From NCBI GenBank assembly GCA_017440755.1, contig JAFSGP010000040.1, forward strand, positions 1-64,000: DNA of 64,000 nucleotides, read 5' to 3'. This document shows, piece after piece, positions 33,251 through 41,631 of this stretch (positions are counted from its first letter, which is position 1; each line of letters opens with the position of its first letter). Both the position numbers and the translations under genes were made by a program. The stretch is from Clostridia bacterium. GTDB lineage: Bacteria; Bacillota; Clostridia; Oscillospirales; Acutalibacteraceae. Below the pieces are notes generated by a model. The model had not been told where the DNA came from. It saw nothing but the letters and a program-made list of their open reading frames with translations, and ran no database searches.

Positions 33251-35152
33251 ATGAAACTGCATTTTACCAATCTGAACGAGGAACAGCTGTCTAACGTCAA
33301 GGAATTGGCGGAGATTGCCGGCTACGAGGTGACGGCGGACGGCTATCCGGTGACGGTGCAGACCTGCGACAAGGGTCTGTCGGTCACCTATACCGAGGAC
33401 GGTGCTGTGATTGCCTACCATAAGGCGGTGGAGCTGTACCGCGCCATCGGTCGTCTGGTGGATACGCTGGAGGGCAAGGAGAATATCACCGAGACCCCCG
33501 CCTACGAGGAATTGTGCGTGATGTACGACTTAGCACGCAACGGGGTGTTCACCGTGGACACCTGCAAGCGGGTTATTCGCCATCTGGCGCTGATGGGCTA
33601 CACCTCGGTACAGCTGTATCTGGAGGACTGTTACGAGGTGGACAACTATCCCTACTTCGGTTACCTCCGCGGACGCTACACCAAGGCGGAGCTGAAGGAG
33701 ATTGCCGCCTACGGCGACAAGTTCGGCGTTGAGGTGGTCCCCTGCATTCAGGTGCTGGCTCACCTGCGCGGCGTTACTCGCTGGGCGGCGTTCAGCAAGG
33801 TGCGGGACTGCAGCGATATCCTGCTGGTGGACGAGCCGGAGACCTACAAGCTCATTGACGCCATGTTCGACACCCTGGAGGAGTGCTTTACCTCCCGTCA
33901 GGTGCACGTGGGTATGGACGAGGCGTGGATGTTGGGCTGCGGTCAGTACTATAACAAGCACGGTCACGTGGAATGGGTGGACATTATGCAGTCCCACATG
34001 CATCAGGTGATGGACATCTGCAAAAAGCATGGGTTTAAGCCCATGATGTGGAGCGATATGTTCTTCGGCACTGCCTTTAACCGCAACGGCTACTACTATG
34101 CTACCACTCTGGAAGACCCCCATATGCCTCAGGACGTTATCTACAGCGTGCCCGAGGGCATGGAACTGGTCTACTGGGACTACGGCAACTACTACGACAA
34201 GGCCAGCATTATGATGCGGCTGCACAACGAGTTCAACAACCCCATCTGGTTTGCGGGCGGCGCCACCAAGTGGTGCGGTCCCGCCCCCTTCAACCGTTTT
34301 AGCATCGACTGCTCCCGCTCCCAGCTGCAGGCTTGCCGTGACAACGGCATCAAGAAGGTGATGGTGACGGTGTGGGCCAGCGGCGGCGCTACCTGCGCCA
34401 ATATGACCATTCTGCCTACCGTGCAGATGTACGCCGAGGATTGCTATGCGAACAACACCGATGACAAGTGGCTGGCGGAGCGCTTCGCCACCTGCGTGGG
34501 TGCCAGCTATGAGGATTTCCTCATGCTGGACGACCTGAATCTGGTGCCCGGCAACGAGTTCCCCGGCGGCTGGTGGTGCAACCTGCCCTATATGCTGTTC
34601 TTCCAGGACGTGCTGGTGGGTCTGTTCGAGCGGCATGTGGATCCCGCTACCTTCCCCGCTCACTTTGCGGACGTGGCGCAGCGGCTGAGCGAGGCTGCCG
34701 AGCGCAATCCCGACTGGCGGTATATGTTTGATATGCTGTCGGCGATGTCCTCCGTGCTGGAGTATAAGGCGACGGTTGGCGCTGAGCTGATTGCCGCCTA
34801 TAAGGCGGGGGACAAGGCGACGATGCAGGACATTGTATCCCGCAAGCTGCCTGTCATTCTGGAGCGGCTGGATACCTTCATTCCGCTGTATCACAAGCAG
34901 TGGCTGGCGGAAAACAAGGTGTTTGGTCTGGACGCCATTGATTTCCGCTTCGGTGCCCTCAAGCACCGCACGCAGGTAGCCATCGATCGCATTGGCGAAT
35001 ATCTGAACGGCACCATCGACTCGCTGCCGGAGCTGGAGGAGGAGCGCCTCACCTACAACGGCAAGGAGACCGACGGCATCAACGTAAAACTCAATGAAGA
35101 AAACTGGATTCACGCTTGGACTGCCAGCGTGGTTGTCTGGAACTGGAGCTGA
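33251..35152 (+). CDS. Cytoplasmic GH20 beta-N-acetylhexosaminidase, second copy
   Basis: 633 residues, aligning end to end with the preceding gene product. It shares MKLHF(L/T)NLNEE, GYTSVQLYLEDCYEVDNYPYFG (matched positions), the catalytic VHVGMDEAWMLGCG and GGWWCNLPYM. Differences cluster around active-site loops (for example ASGGATCANMT versus SGAAANLS), suggesting different sugars or linkages. It has its own promoter and terminator, so the two copies can be expressed separately. GGAGGT ribosome binding site. Confidence 0.85.
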   Translation: MKLHFTNLNEEQLSNVKELAEIAGYEVTADGYPVTVQTCDKGLSVTYTEDGAVIAYHKAVELYRAIGRLVDTLEGKENITETPAYEELCVMYDLARNGVFTVDTCKRVIRHLALMGYTSVQLYLEDCYEVDNYPYFGYLRGRYTKAELKEIAAYGDKFGVEVVPCIQVLAHLRGVTRWAAFSKVRDCSDILLVDEPETYKLIDAMFDTLEECFTSRQVHVGMDEAWMLGCGQYYNKHGHVEWVDIMQSHMHQVMDICKKHGFKPMMWSDMFFGTAFNRNGYYYATTLEDPHMPQDVIYSVPEGMELVYWDYGNYYDKASIMMRLHNEFNNPIWFAGGATKWCGPAPFNRFSIDCSRSQLQACRDNGIKKVMVTVWASGGATCANMTILPTVQMYAEDCYANNTDDKWLAERFATCVGASYEDFLMLDDLNLVPGNEFPGGWWCNLPYMLFFQDVLVGLFERHVDPATFPAHFADVAQRLSEAAERNPDWRYMFDMLSAMSSVLEYKATVGAELIAAYKAGDKATMQDIVSRKLPVILERLDTFIPLYHKQWLAENKVFGLDAIDFRFGALKHRTQVAIDRIGEYLNGTIDSLPELEEERLTYNGKETDGINVKLNEENWIHAWTASVVVWNWS

Positions 35153-35156
35153 AGAA

Positions 35157-35187
35157 AAATCCGCTGAGCATCTGCTCAGCGGATTTT
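35157..35187. terminator. Bidirectional terminator
   Basis: AAATCCGCTGAGCA and its exact complement between convergent genes, with A- and T-rich flanks. Confidence 0.85.
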
Positions 35188-35189
35188 GT

Positions 35190-35717
35190 TTATTCGGTGA
35201 TTTCTTTTCGCTTCAGGTCGTGGCGGAGAATACCGATGAGAATGGACAGCATGGCAATGGCCTCCATAGTGATGCCGGATAGATTACCCACCAAAATATG
35301 GTTGGTGATCCAGCAGACACCTACCAACAGGGAGATGCGGCGGGTCCACCTCACGTCCTTCATCCACAGGGCGGTGGTGGAGCAGAGGGAGCCGAGGATG
35401 GGGAAGATGCTCAGGGAGTTTTTCCAAGTGAGGATACCCGCCGTTATCATCGCCGCCATAAAGCCCACCAGCCACAGAGGGGAGGAGGCCCATTTTTTCT
35501 CCCGCTGGGAGAAAACGGCGGAGCGGAAAAAGGCGATGACGTCCTGCACACCGCCCACCACGTCGCCTAAGATGAACATATTGATGGCGCAGGTGAGGCT
35601 GGCGGTGGTCTGCAGCGCCATCAGGTGACTGCGTTTCTTCTGCTGAAAGGATAGCAACGAGGCCACCACGCTTACCCAGCCGATCAGCTCCCAGCTAACA
35701 AAAATCTTCTCCCACAT
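35190..35717 (-). CDS. YgjV family inner membrane protein
   Basis: 175 residues with about five or six hydrophobic segments. ELIGWVSVVASLLSFQQKKRSHLMALQ and FILGDVVGGVQDVIAFFRS match the Imp-YgjV family of unknown function. ATG chosen behind AGAGGTG; two upstream start codons in the same short stretch are possible. Stands alone, convergent with the GH20 gene. Confidence 0.75.
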   Translation of the reverse strand: MWEKIFVSWELIGWVSVVASLLSFQQKKRSHLMALQTTASLTCAINMFILGDVVGGVQDVIAFFRSAVFSQREKKWASSPLWLVGFMAAMITAGILTWKNSLSIFPILGSLCSTTALWMKDVRWTRRISLLVGVCWITNHILVGNLSGITMEAIAMLSILIGILRHDLKRKEITE

Positions 35718-35822
35718 TTTCATCACCTCTTACGCATATAGCCGATATTATACTGGTTTTAGTCAGGTTGTGCAAGGTGTAATATCACCAAAAAGCCGCA
35801 CTAAATTTGGACAGATTGCCGA

Positions 35823-36662
35823 TTAGTACTTTTTGTCCTGCAGGGCGGATTCTGTCTTGTGGATAGCACCCATCGAATCCTTGTCCATATTCACCACGAT
35901 ATAGGTGTAGATAGAGTCAAAAATGGTCAGCTGAGCGATGCGGGAGCTCATAGCCAGAATGGAGCGATTGGTTTCCATTGCCTTGGTAAACAGAGGGATA
36001 TCTGAAACCGACAGAATGGGGGACTGTCCTACGTTGGTTACGCATATGGTGGTGGCACCCATGGATTTAGCAAGGTGGAGTGCCTCCACCACGTCCTTGG
36101 ACGAGCCGGAATGGGAGATGCCGATGGCCACCGTTTGCGGCGAAAGGTGAGAGGCGATAATCGCCTGCAAATGGTTGTCACAGCAGGCCTGTGCGTCCAA
36201 TCCCAATCGCAGGAATTTGTGGGCGGCGTCCTGGGCGATAGGGGCGGAGTTGCCCAGCCCGAATATCACCACCCGACCCGCCTGCATAATTGCCTGCGCC
36301 GCCCGCTCCAGCTGGGTGGGGGAGAGCACCGACTCGGTGCTTTGCAGGGAAAGGGCGATATCGTTCATGCGCTTGCGATAGATGTCAAAGCAGCTGTCCT
36401 CACGGGAAATGGAGCTGTCCACCGCAGAGGTGGAGCCGAACTCTGCGGCGATGCCGATTTTCATCGCTTGGTAGCCGGAGAACCCCAGACGACGGGAAAA
36501 ACGCACCACGGTAGCGTCGCCGCTGCCGCAACGGTCCGCCAGATCGTTAATGGACAAACCCAGTATGGACTGGGTATTTTGCAGGATATAATCGGCAATG
36601 CGCTTTTCACCGGGACCCATCGTATCGTAAAGAAAACGGATTTTGTGCAGAACAGATTCCAT
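35823..36662 (-). CDS. MurR/RpiR family transcriptional regulator
   Basis: 279 residues. N-terminal HTH_6 domain (MESVLHKIRFLYDTMGPGEKRIADYIL .. SGDATVVRFSRRLGFSGYQAMK) and a C-terminal SIS sugar-phosphate-binding domain (GRVVIFGLGNSAPIAQDAAHKFLRLG, IGISHSGSSKDVVEAL). Start set by GAGGTG before the ATG. Divergent from the nine-gene sugar/redox operon; palindromes in the gap suggest control of both. The inducer is probably a phosphorylated intermediate of that pathway. Confidence 0.92.
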   Translation of the reverse strand: MESVLHKIRFLYDTMGPGEKRIADYILQNTQSILGLSINDLADRCGSGDATVVRFSRRLGFSGYQAMKIGIAAEFGSTSAVDSSISREDSCFDIYRKRMNDIALSLQSTESVLSPTQLERAAQAIMQAGRVVIFGLGNSAPIAQDAAHKFLRLGLDAQACCDNHLQAIIASHLSPQTVAIGISHSGSSKDVVEALHLAKSMGATTICVTNVGQSPILSVSDIPLFTKAMETNRSILAMSSRIAQLTIFDSIYTYIVVNMDKDSMGAIHKTESALQDKKY

Positions 36663-36675
36663 TACGCACCTCGAA

Positions 36676-36692
36676 ATGAAAATAATTTTCAT
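36676..36692. promoter_or_regulatory. Palindromic operator at the rpiR-type promoter
   Basis: ATGAAAAT-A-ATTTTCAT, a perfect 8-bp-arm palindrome of the GAAA..TTTC kind recognised by RpiR regulators. It abuts the minus-strand -10 TAAAAT (36699-36694), whose -35 TTGACT is at 36722-36717 (17-bp spacer). Confidence 0.7.
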
Positions 36693-36727
36693 TATTTTAC
36701 CGCAGATTACGAAAAAAGTCAATTGTT

Positions 36728-36742
36728 TGAAAAAAAGTTTCA
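36728..36742. promoter_or_regulatory. Second, weaker operator-like site
   Basis: TGAAA-N5-TTTCA immediately upstream of the operon -35. Similar half-sites to the palindrome at 36676-36692, so possibly a second site for the same regulator. Confidence 0.45.
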
Positions 36743-36749
36743 TTTAATG

Positions 36750-36779
36750 TTGCTTTTTACAGCGCAGATATTGTAAAAT
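36750..36779 (+). promoter_or_regulatory. Promoter of the nine-gene operon
   Basis: TTGCTT (36750-36755), 18 bp, TAAAAT (36774-36779). Confidence 0.6.
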
Positions 36780-36818
36780 GAAGGTAACAATGCACCACAA
36801 AAATAAGGAGTGAAGTGT

Positions 36819-38222
36819 ATGTTGCAATACGATGTAAAAATCGGCCTGCTGCCTATGCGACGCAACGCCACCGACCGCCCTAAGGGCACCTTCCTTACCT
36901 GGCATTCTGCCGAGGAGCGGGGGCATCGGATGGTGGACTACATAGAGCAGCATTACAGCGGCGGTCACCTGTCTTTTGCGGATACCAAGGGGCTGGGACA
37001 CAAGGATTTGATTTATGACGACGAGTCTGCTGAAGCGGTTATCGCTCGATTCCGCGAGGAAAAGGTGGACGCGGTACTGCTCATCAACGCCAACTTCGGC
37101 AACGAAGAGGCGGCAGCGGACATTGCTCGCCGGCTGGGGGTTCCCGTCTGTCTGTGGGCGCCTCTGGACGACGAATACTATGTGGACGGCATGCGCCCCA
37201 CCGACTCCCAGTGCGGTCTGTTCGGTGTGTCCCGCCAATTCCAGCGGTATCATATTCCCTTTATGCACATACCTTGTTGTCGGGTGGAGGAAAAGACCTT
37301 CGATGAGGGCTTTTGGCGGTTTGCCCGCGTGGCGTGCATGGTGAAGAATTTCTCCAATCTGCGTGTGGGTCAGATTGGCATCCGTCCCGCTCCCTTCTTC
37401 TCGGTCATCTGGAACGAGGGCGAGCTGATGAGCAAGTTTGGTCTGCGGATTACCCCCATCAATATGGCGGTGGTGCAGGACCGTTTTAACGCGACCATGG
37501 CGAATAAGAAGGACCAGGTCGCACACTACGTGCAGCATTTTAAGGATAACTACCAAATGGACGACCTGACTCCACAGTATCTGGAGCGAATGGCCTGCTT
37601 GGTGGTGACCTATATCGGGCTGTTTGAGGAGTTTAAGCTGGACGTGCTGTCCGCTGAGTGTTGGACGGCGACCCCCCAGATGTTTGACGGCTTGGCGCCC
37701 TGCGCGGTGTACGGTGTGTTAAACGACCTGGGCTACACCATCAGCTGCGAGAGCGATATGCATTGCGCCCTGACGATGGTGCTGCTGCGGGCCGCCTCCT
37801 TTGGCGAGGGTGCTCCCTTCCTGGGCGAGTTTACCGTGCGTCACCCTGAAAATAAGAACGGCGAATTGCTGTGGCACTGCGGTCCCTTCCCGCTGTCGGT
37901 GAAGGCGGCGGATTCCACCGCTCGTCTGGTTAACCAGCGGGAGTGGTTCCGCGCGAAGGACGGCACCTACACCGTGGCGCGCATGGATCAGGAGGACGGG
38001 GACTACATGCTGCTGTGCGGCGCGGTGAACACCACCCCCGGTCCTCAGACCCACGGCACCTACCTGTGGGCGGAGTTTAACGACCTGCAAAAGTGGGAAG
38101 ACCGCCTGCTGGACGGTCCCTATATCCACCATTTTGTAGAAATCGAGGGGGATTACACCGCCGAGCTGCGCGAGTTCTGCCGTTTCTTCCCTAATCTGAA
38201 AATCGACCACAACTGCGATTAA
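36819..38222 (+). CDS. L-fucose/L-arabinose isomerase-like protein
   Basis: 467 residues with the layout of the FucI/AraA fold: an N-terminal Rossmann-like half (DAVLLINANFGNEEAAADIARRLGVPVCLWAP), a middle part RVGQIGIRPAPFFSVIWNEGELMSKFGLRI, and a C-terminal half with SAECWTATPQMF, PCAVYGVLNDLGYTISCESDMHCALTM and LWHCGPFP. Glu and His residues in these segments fit metal-site positions of FucI. The exact substrate cannot be read from sequence; it may isomerise an aldose or sugar acid. First gene of a nine-gene operon. TAAGGAG before the chosen ATG; a GTG three codons earlier overlaps that site. Confidence 0.75.
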   Translation: MLQYDVKIGLLPMRRNATDRPKGTFLTWHSAEERGHRMVDYIEQHYSGGHLSFADTKGLGHKDLIYDDESAEAVIARFREEKVDAVLLINANFGNEEAAADIARRLGVPVCLWAPLDDEYYVDGMRPTDSQCGLFGVSRQFQRYHIPFMHIPCCRVEEKTFDEGFWRFARVACMVKNFSNLRVGQIGIRPAPFFSVIWNEGELMSKFGLRITPINMAVVQDRFNATMANKKDQVAHYVQHFKDNYQMDDLTPQYLERMACLVVTYIGLFEEFKLDVLSAECWTATPQMFDGLAPCAVYGVLNDLGYTISCESDMHCALTMVLLRAASFGEGAPFLGEFTVRHPENKNGELLWHCGPFPLSVKAADSTARLVNQREWFRAKDGTYTVARMDQEDGDYMLLCGAVNTTPGPQTHGTYLWAEFNDLQKWEDRLLDGPYIHHFVEIEGDYTAELREFCRFFPNLKIDHNCD

Positions 38223-38240
38223 CAAAAAGGAGAGATAGAT

Positions 38241-39671
38241 ATGCAAGGCAATATGTTTTTACACGCCATGATCCTCACCGAGCTGGAGGACGCGGTGGGC
38301 AAGGAAAACTGCTCCACCCGCGAAATTGATAAAATTACCCACAGTGTGGACTATTACTGGCTGTCCCGTATGTGGGCGGACCGCGGTGAGAAGATGCCTC
38401 AGGCGGACTTCATCGTGGCCCCTAAGGACGCACAGGAGACCTCCAAGGTACTGAAGATTGCCAACTACTACAAGATTCCTGTGACCACCTGGGGTGCCGG
38501 TGGCGGTACCCAGGGCGGTGCTATTCCCGTTTGCGGCGGTATCATTCTGGATACCAAGCGCATGAACCGGATTTACGAGGTGAACACCGAGGGTATGTAC
38601 ATCGAGTGTGGCACCGGTGCTATCTATAAGCACATCGAGTGGGCCGCCAACGAGGTGGGCAAGTCCACCATGCACTTCCCCTCGTCCCTGACCTGCTCCA
38701 CTGTGGGCGGCTTCCTGGCTCACCGCGGTATCGGTGTCTGCTCCACCAAGTATGGCAAGATCGACGACATGGTGCTGCAGATGGAGGTGGTGCTGCCCAA
38801 CGGCGACATCATCAACACCTGCTCCGCTCCCAAGCATGCGGCAGGTCCCGACCTGAACCAGATTTTTATCGGCTCCGAGGGTACGCTGGGTGTTATCACC
38901 AAGGCGCAGATTCGTATCTATGACCAGCCGGAGGAGCGCCGCTTCCGTGGCTTCCTGTTCCAGGATATGCATGGTGCTTTCCAGGCCTCCCGCGAGCTGC
39001 TGCAGAAGTTCAAGCCCTCCGTTATGCGTCTGTACGACGAGGCGGAGACTGCCTCGTTGATTAAGAAGATTGTCGGCGTAGAGCGCAAGGGCGCCTTTAT
39101 GAACATCGCCTACGAGGGCGTTAAGGAAATGGTTGAGGTGGAGGAGAAAATCCTGCTGGAGACCTTCAAGAAGTACGGCGCCGAGGATCTGGGCAGCGAG
39201 TACGGCGAAAAATGGTGGGAGGAGAAGATTACCTTCTTCTATCCCGGTCATATGATGGATATTCCCCAGATGTTCGGTACGATGGACACCATCGCCCCCT
39301 ACGGCAAGATCGAGGAGATCTACTGGGCGATGAAGGAGGCCATTGAAACCAACTTCCCCCAGGCGAAGTTTATCGCGCACTTCTCTCACTGGTATGAGTG
39401 GGGCGCCATGGTGTACGACCGCTTTATTATCGAGGGCAAGGACGTGCCCCAAGACCCTGTAGAGGCACTGCGTCTGCATCAGGCGGTGTGGAGCTGCGGT
39501 GTCCGTGCGGCGCTGGCGCACGGCGGTGTGGTTAACGACCACCACGGCGTGGGTATCAAGCTGGGTCGCCTGATGAAGGAGCAGTACGGTCCTGCTATGC
39601 AGGTATTCGAGGGTATCAAAAAGACGCTGGACCCCAACGGGATTATGAATCCCTTTAAGCTGGGTCTGTAA
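38241..39671 (+). CDS. FAD-linked oxidase/dehydrogenase (GlcD/LctD-like)
   Basis: 476 residues of the VAO/PCMH flavoprotein superfamily. FAD-binding segments are PVTTWGAGGGTQGGAIPVCGGIILDTKRMN, FPSSLTCSTVGGFLAHRGIGVCSTKYGKIDDMV and IFIGSEGTLGVITKAQIRIY. The C-terminal catalytic part ends HGGVVNDHHGVGIK and DPNGIMNPFKLG, as in D-lactate/glycolate dehydrogenases and alkyl-DHAP synthase relatives. It likely oxidises an alpha-hydroxy acid or sugar alcohol. With the Fe-S protein next door and the ETF fusion at the operon end, electrons probably leave through ETF rather than oxygen. 18 nt after the isomerase-like gene. Confidence 0.88.
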   Translation: MQGNMFLHAMILTELEDAVGKENCSTREIDKITHSVDYYWLSRMWADRGEKMPQADFIVAPKDAQETSKVLKIANYYKIPVTTWGAGGGTQGGAIPVCGGIILDTKRMNRIYEVNTEGMYIECGTGAIYKHIEWAANEVGKSTMHFPSSLTCSTVGGFLAHRGIGVCSTKYGKIDDMVLQMEVVLPNGDIINTCSAPKHAAGPDLNQIFIGSEGTLGVITKAQIRIYDQPEERRFRGFLFQDMHGAFQASRELLQKFKPSVMRLYDEAETASLIKKIVGVERKGAFMNIAYEGVKEMVEVEEKILLETFKKYGAEDLGSEYGEKWWEEKITFFYPGHMMDIPQMFGTMDTIAPYGKIEEIYWAMKEAIETNFPQAKFIAHFSHWYEWGAMVYDRFIIEGKDVPQDPVEALRLHQAVWSCGVRAALAHGGVVNDHHGVGIKLGRLMKEQYGPAMQVFEGIKKTLDPNGIMNPFKLGL

Positions 39672-39685
39672 GGGAGGGCACAACA

Positions 39686-40771
39686 ATGATTATGTCGCAG
39701 AAAAGTAAAGAGCATATTGACGCTTGCCGTTTTTGCTGGATGTGCCATCACATCTGCCCTGTGGGTAACGCCACCGGTCAGGAGCGGAATACCGCCCGTG
39801 CCCGTGCGCTGGGTCTGTCGCTGGTAAACCGCGACACCCTGCAGGTGGAGGACGTCATTGACAACGTATACGAGTGCTGCCTGTGCGGCGGCTGTGTGGG
39901 TGTATGTATCACCGGCTGGGACCCCGTTATGTTCACCAAGGAGGCCCGCCTGCAGGCGGCGCTGGAGGATAAGCTGCCCGCCTACATCAACGCGCTGGTG
40001 GACAACTGTCTGGATACCGGTAACGCCTATGGCGTGACCGAGTTGGACGGCGAGCTGCAGGCAGCTGTTGCTGCTCATGCTGCTCCCACCGACACCCTGC
40101 TGGTGCTGGGTGTTGACGCCCGCTGTAAGGTGCCGGCTCAGGCGGTGAAAGCCATTCGCGTATTGGAAAAAGCAGGCGTCAGCTTCACTGTGCTGGCGAA
40201 CGAGCCTGCTACCGGTTGGCAGATGGACTTCCTTGTCGGAGCTGCGGAGGAAACCAAGCAGCAGATGGCTGCCGCCGCCCAAGTGATGAACGGCTACAAG
40301 ACGGTGGTGCTGTACGACCCCAACGATGCCAAGTGTGTTAAGCAGACCTACCACGAATATGGGGTGGAAACCACTGCAAAGGCAACCACCTTTACAGCTT
40401 TTGTCGCCGCTCTGTTGGCGGAGGGCAAGCTGGAGGCTGCCCGCTCCGACCGCGCGGTGGTATATCAGGACCCCTATCAGCTGGCTCGTGACCTGAGCGA
40501 GACGGAGGAGCCCCGTGAGATTATCGCCTCCTATGCGGTGCTGGGCGAGATGCTGTGCAACCGCAAGGAGACCATCGCCGCCGGCAACCTGCTGATGGCG
40601 GAGTATATCCCTCAGGTGATGGAGCAGGTGGCCGCCCGCCGTCTCTTTAACGCCGAGAGCGTGGGGGCTGACACCCTTGTCACCGCCTGCGTGGGCGAGT
40701 ATGCCGTCTTGAAGGCGGTGCCGCAGGACAAGGTTGCGGTGCTGTCCATTGAGGACCTGATTCTCGGCTGA
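39686..40771 (+). CDS. (Fe-S)-binding protein, GlcF/HdrD-like with degenerate CCG domains
   Basis: 361 residues. The N-terminal ferredoxin part has CRFCWMCHHICP and CCLCGGCVGVC, enough for two [4Fe-4S] clusters. The rest resembles a pair of CCG (heterodisulfide-reductase) domains, but the Cys-Cys-Gly motifs are missing: DPNDAKC stands in for the first and DPYQLARDLSE .. GEMLCNRKET .. AGN for the second. In intact members the second reads DPCxLGR .. CCGAGGG. It thus appears to be an electron-transfer partner without the unusual CCG cluster. 14 nt after the FAD oxidase, so the two form a complex by analogy with GlcDF. Confidence 0.85.
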   Translation: MIMSQKSKEHIDACRFCWMCHHICPVGNATGQERNTARARALGLSLVNRDTLQVEDVIDNVYECCLCGGCVGVCITGWDPVMFTKEARLQAALEDKLPAYINALVDNCLDTGNAYGVTELDGELQAAVAAHAAPTDTLLVLGVDARCKVPAQAVKAIRVLEKAGVSFTVLANEPATGWQMDFLVGAAEETKQQMAAAAQVMNGYKTVVLYDPNDAKCVKQTYHEYGVETTAKATTFTAFVAALLAEGKLEAARSDRAVVYQDPYQLARDLSETEEPREIIASYAVLGEMLCNRKETIAAGNLLMAEYIPQVMEQVAARRLFNAESVGADTLVTACVGEYAVLKAVPQDKVAVLSIEDLILG

Positions 40772-40785
40772 GGAGGAAGTAACCG

Positions 40786-41631
40786 ATGTTAGTGAGTCTG
40801 AAAGAAGTACTGTCTTTGGCGGAAAAAGGTGGCTTCTGTGTGCCGGCCTTCAACGTCTATAATATGGAGACGGCGATGGGCGTGCTGGCCGCCGCCGAGG
40901 CGGAGCGGGCCCCCATCATCATGCAGATTTATCCCCGCCTGATGAAGGAAGAGGCGGGCTACTTCTTAGCGCCGGTTGTGGTGGCGGCGGCCAAGAAAGC
41001 CACCGTCCCCGTATGCTTCCATCTGGACCACGGTCCCTCCGAGCTGGAGACCACCCGCTCCCTGCGGTGGGGCGCCACCGGCATTATGCTGGACGGCTCT
41101 ACGCTGCCCTTTGAGGAGAATATCGCCCTCACCAAGCGGGTGGCGGAGACCTGCGCCTACGTTGGCGTGCAGGTGGAGGGTGAGCTGGGCCATGTAGGCA
41201 CCACCAAGGACACCGAGATGGACCCCTTCACCACTCCTGAAGATGCCAAGCGGTTTGTGGAGGAGACGGGTGTTGCCTGTCTGGCGGTAGCGGTGGGTAC
41301 TGCCCACGGTCGCTATGACAAGCCCCCCAAGCTGGACATTCAGCGTATCAAGGATATCCGAGAGGCAACGGGCGGCGCCGCTCTGGTGCTGCACGGCGGT
41401 TCGGGTGTGCCTGACGAGGAAATTCGCGCCGCGGTGAAGGCGGGTATCCGTAAGATGAACTTTGCCACCGACATTTGCTATGCGTTCCTTGATTGCTGCC
41501 GTGAGCAGCTGAATAGCCCCGATTGCCCCGTTGCGGTGGATAACTTTATGAAGAAGCCCATCAACGCCGTGCGTGATTTCTGCATTACCCGTATTCGCTT
41601 GGTCGGCGCCGACGGAAAGGCGGACCAATGA
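40786..41631 (+). CDS. Class II aldolase, FbaA/IolJ-like
   Basis: 281 residues. Zinc ligands in HLDHG, GTAHG and LHGGSG, metal-loop VEGELGHVG, phosphate-binding KMNFATD. Its position directly before a PfkB kinase and an IolB homologue is that of IolJ, which splits 2-deoxy-5-keto-gluconate-6-phosphate into DHAP and malonate semialdehyde. A fructose- or tagatose-bisphosphate role cannot be excluded. Overlaps the next gene by 4 nt. Confidence 0.87.
   Translation: MLVSLKEVLSLAEKGGFCVPAFNVYNMETAMGVLAAAEAERAPIIMQIYPRLMKEEAGYFLAPVVVAAAKKATVPVCFHLDHGPSELETTRSLRWGATGIMLDGSTLPFEENIALTKRVAETCAYVGVQVEGELGHVGTTKDTEMDPFTTPEDAKRFVEETGVACLAVAVGTAHGRYDKPPKLDIQRIKDIREATGGAALVLHGGSGVPDEEIRAAVKAGIRKMNFATDICYAFLDCCREQLNSPDCPVAVDNFMKKPINAVRDFCITRIRLVGADGKADQ

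Noticed and set aside
33530..35113. Antisense 527-codon frame in the second GH20 gene
   Set aside because: Shadow of the plus-strand gene with clear GH20 motifs; no start signal or homology.
38259..39686. Antisense 475-codon frame in the FAD-oxidase gene
   Set aside because: His/Leu/Gln-rich shadow typical of an antisense frame in a strongly biased coding sequence.
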